Source of the DNA: Bacillota bacterium
GTDB taxonomy: Bacteria; Bacillota; Clostridia; Lachnospirales; Lachnospiraceae
Assembly: GCA_023458855.1 (NCBI GenBank)
Contig: JAEWWQ010000227.1
Coordinates: 1 to 10,130, forward strand
Direction of reading: 5' to 3'
Length of the DNA: 10,130 nt
Position numbers and translations under genes: made by a program. Within the stretch, counting starts at the first letter, position 1, and each line of letters starts with the position of its first letter. Shown piece by piece: positions 8,362 to 10,130 of the stretch. Under the pieces are notes generated by a model. The model saw nothing but the letters and a program-made list of their open reading frames with translations. It was not told the origin of the DNA and searched no databases.

Positions 8362-10104
8362 TCAGCCTCCTATAATTTCATCGAGCAAGCCGTCTGTTTC
8401 TGCTTCTAGTGCTTTTATATCTGCTACTATTTCTTCTAGTGACCTTAGCTTTACAGGCTTGTAGAAATATTTTGTGAAGCTGATTTCATAACCTATTTGA
8501 GTTTTTGAAGCATCAATCCATGCATCTGGTGCAAAGGTTAATACCTCTTCTTTAAAGAATGCTTCAATGCCGCCCTCATGCAACAGCGGAATTTGCTCTG
8601 TGTCTCTCAGATTGGTGTCAGGCTCATATTCAACAATGCCTTGTGGTATCTCAAAAAATCCATAAAGCGGATTTTTGGGCACTTTTCCTGCCGCATGAAA
8701 TTTCTTTATTACTTTTTTTGCCGCCTCGTCTGTTTCGGCAAACTGATTTTTTATAAAATTCATCCGTTTTAACGGTAGCTTGATATTTAATCGTTTTGCT
8801 GTTTTTTCAAGTTCTTTTGTAAATGCATTGAAATCCATAATTTTTTTGTAATCAAAATGCTCTGCCACTGCTTTTAACAAAAGAATTGTTTCAATCTCAT
8901 CGGCATCACCGCATAGCCATTCAAATTCATTCAAATGCGCTTCTGACAAATCTGCTGAAAGTCTCAGAGGTCTTTCAACTGTTATTTTTGAGTAACCGAA
9001 CTCTTTATTATCAAAAATCTTTGACTGTTCTGTTTCTTCAAATTCCAGCAATAGCTTGGTAATTTCAGCACGAATCTCGGGTGTTAATTCACAGTTCTTG
9101 TTGCCGAGATTTTTTCTAAGCGGTGATTTCATTGATGTTGCATCAATGAGCTGCACTTTTCCCTGTCTGCGTGACACCTTCCTATTAGTTACAATCCATA
9201 TGAAAGTTGCAATTCCAGTATTGTAAAACATATTTTCCGGCAGTGCCACAATTGCCTCCAGCCAGTCATTTTCTATAATATATCTTCTGAAATTGCTCTC
9301 ACCCTGCCCTGCATCACCTGTAAACAGCGATGAGCCATTGTGAACTTCTACAATACGGCTTCCAAGCTCTGTGTTGTGCTTCATTTTGCTTATTTTGTTT
9401 GCCAGAAATAAAAGCTGACCATCGCTTGATCTTGGAATCATTTTCAAAACAGGTTCATCTTTATGTGAAACTACAAAACGTGTATCTGTAATATCACCTT
9501 TTCCACCCAAGCGATCCATATCTGTTTTCCAGCTCTTTCCGTAAGGAGGATTTGAAAGCATGAAATCAAAGTACTTTGAGGCGTGTTGGTCTTCTGATAA
9601 TGTAGAACCGAGCTTAATATTTTCCGCCTGCTCCCCTTCGCCTTTTAAAAGCATGTCGGCTTTTGTAATTGCATAGGTTTCAGGGTTTATTTCCTGTCCG
9701 AAAAGATTTATTGATACTCGCTTGTTGTGCCTTTCTGCCAACTCAAGCAATCTTTCTTCCGCAATAGTAAGCATACCGCCCGTACCGCATGCACCGTCAT
9801 AGACAAGGTATGAGCCATCCTTTAATTTGTCGACAACAGGCAAAATAGTCATATCCGCCATTAATTCAATAACATCCCTGGGCGTGAAGTGTTCTCCGGC
9901 TTCCTCATTGTTTTCTTCATTAAATTTACGGATAAGCTCTTCAAATATAATCCCCATTGTATGATTATCAAGCCCAGGTATTTTAACCTCTCCATTATCA
10001 TCTAAAATCGGATATATGCTCAGGTTTACAGTTGGACTAACAAATTTTTCAATGACAGCTCCCAGAATATTGGCATCAATCATGCGGTCAATTTGATTTC
10101 TGAA
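8362..10104 (-). CDS. hsdM: Type I DNA methyltransferase, M subunit (HsdM), N-terminus missing
   Basis: This subunit makes N6-methyladenine at the site chosen by HsdS, using S-adenosylmethionine. Counting from an internal ATG at 10083, the SAM-binding motif I is DGACGTGG (96-103) and the catalytic motif IV is NPPY (178-181). Other family marks are FEELIRKFNEENNEEAGEHF (47-66), LPENMFYNTGIATFIWI, and a helical C-terminal part ending in EIIGG. The ATG at 10083 has no ribosome binding site. Reading on upstream in frame gives FRNQIDR directly before it, which matches the family pattern FRNQIPR...ADALGTLIEKF. The true start is therefore outside the window. About 100 or more N-terminal residues (HsdM_N domain) are not seen. 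The feature end is placed at the last codon that still looks like HsdM; beyond it the sequence folds back on itself. The hsdS start follows 4 nt after the TGA stop. Confidence 0.93.
   Translation of the reverse strand, partial: FRNQIDRMIDANILGAVIEKFVSPTVNLSIYPILDDNGEVKIPGLDNHTMGIIFEELIRKFNEENNEEAGEHFTPRDVIELMADMTILPVVDKLKDGSYLVYDGACGTGGMLTIAEERLLELAERHNKRVSINLFGQEINPETYAITKADMLLKGEGEQAENIKLGSTLSEDQHASKYFDFMLSNPPYGKSWKTDMDRLGGKGDITDTRFVVSHKDEPVLKMIPRSSDGQLLFLANKISKMKHNTELGSRIVEVHNGSSLFTGDAGQGESNFRRYIIENDWLEAIVALPENMFYNTGIATFIWIVTNRKVSRRQGKVQLIDATSMKSPLRKNLGNKNCELTPEIRAEITKLLLEFEETEQSKIFDNKEFGYSKITVERPLRLSADLSEAHLNEFEWLCGDADEIETILLLKAVAEHFDYKKIMDFNAFTKELEKTAKRLNIKLPLKRMNFIKNQFAETDEAAKKVIKKFHAAGKVPKNPLYGFFEIPQGIVEYEPDTNLRDTEQIPLLHEGGIEAFFKEEVLTFAPDAWIDASKTQIGYEISFTKYFYKPVKLRSLEEIVADIKALEAETDGLLDEIIGG
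8366..8370 (-). promoter_or_regulatory. Ribosome binding site for hsdS inside the hsdM 3' end
   Basis: GGAGG on the minus strand is part of the last codons of hsdM and lies 8 nt before the first ATG of hsdS. It favours the first of the tandem ATG codons and indicates coupling of M and S translation. Confidence 0.65.
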
Positions 10105-10130
10105 CTCAAATTGACCGCATGATTGATGCC
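10072..10130. repeat. Perfect 25-bp inverted repeat at the window end, probable fold-back artefact
   Basis: The left arm at 10072-10096 and the right arm at 10106-10130 are exact reverse complements, with a 9-nt loop at 10097-10105. The right arm ends at the last base of the window, so the repeat may continue further. The left arm is normal hsdM coding sequence. The right arm read in the hsdM frame gives residues (HQSCGQ) that do not look like HsdM, while the loop codons (FRN) do. This suggests the outer arm is a copy folded back during sequencing or assembly. A real palindrome at a rearrangement end remains possible. Confidence 0.85.

Noticed and set aside
1132..8772. Several open frames of 60-97 codons on the plus strand (for example 1988-2281, 5251-5532, 5812-6060, 8559-8756)
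   Set aside because: All lie opposite well-supported long genes, have compositions typical of antisense reading (many Cys, Phe, Leu, Ser), and show no recognisable domain.
10072..10130. Rho-independent terminator at the inverted repeat
   Set aside because: The stem lies inside the hsdM coding sequence, is not GC-rich, and has no T-run after it. It ends at the window edge, so a terminator role does not fit.
1..10130. CRISPR array, tRNA, rRNA, transposase or attachment site
   Set aside because: I saw no regularly spaced direct repeats, tRNA-like sequence, mobile-element gene or matching direct repeats at the region borders. The coding density leaves little room for them.

Overview
The window is a low-GC, gene-dense defence region. 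All five genes I can support lie on the minus strand, so transcription runs from high to low coordinates. The low GC, strong AGGAGG/GGAGG ribosome binding sites and the style of the type I proteins suggest a member of the Firmicutes, probably Clostridia. That assignment is inference: no marker gene is present.

From about 10104 down to 4075 there is a type I restriction-modification operon in the order hsdM, hsdS, hsdR. hsdM and hsdS are 4 nt apart, and the hsdS ribosome binding site lies inside the last codons of hsdM. hsdS and hsdR overlap by one base (TAATG). HsdM is the N6-adenine methyltransferase, HsdS supplies two target-recognition domains, and HsdR is the PD-(D/E)XK nuclease plus SF2 translocase. 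HsdS and HsdR look intact. HsdM is cut short at its N-terminus by the right edge of the window. The last 59 bases (10072-10130) form a perfect 25-bp inverted repeat with a 9-nt loop. This looks more like a fold-back artefact at a contig end than a natural element.

A gap of 132 bp (3943-4074) follows. It has no recognisable terminator, contains a TTACCGGTAA palindrome, and may carry a separate promoter.

From 3942 down to the left edge there is a second two-gene unit. The first gene is a 962-aa DEAH-box SF2 helicase whose C-terminal domain looks nuclease-like. Three bases after its stop comes a DUF4268 protein with an N-terminal PD-(D/E)XK nuclease fold, cut off by the left edge. Helicase plus nuclease, translationally close and next to a type I RM operon, is the usual form of an accessory anti-phage module. 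I do not recognise this pair as a named system, and it is the most interesting content of the window.

No tRNA, rRNA, CRISPR array, transposase or integrase was seen. No intergenic stretch exceeds 300 bp.
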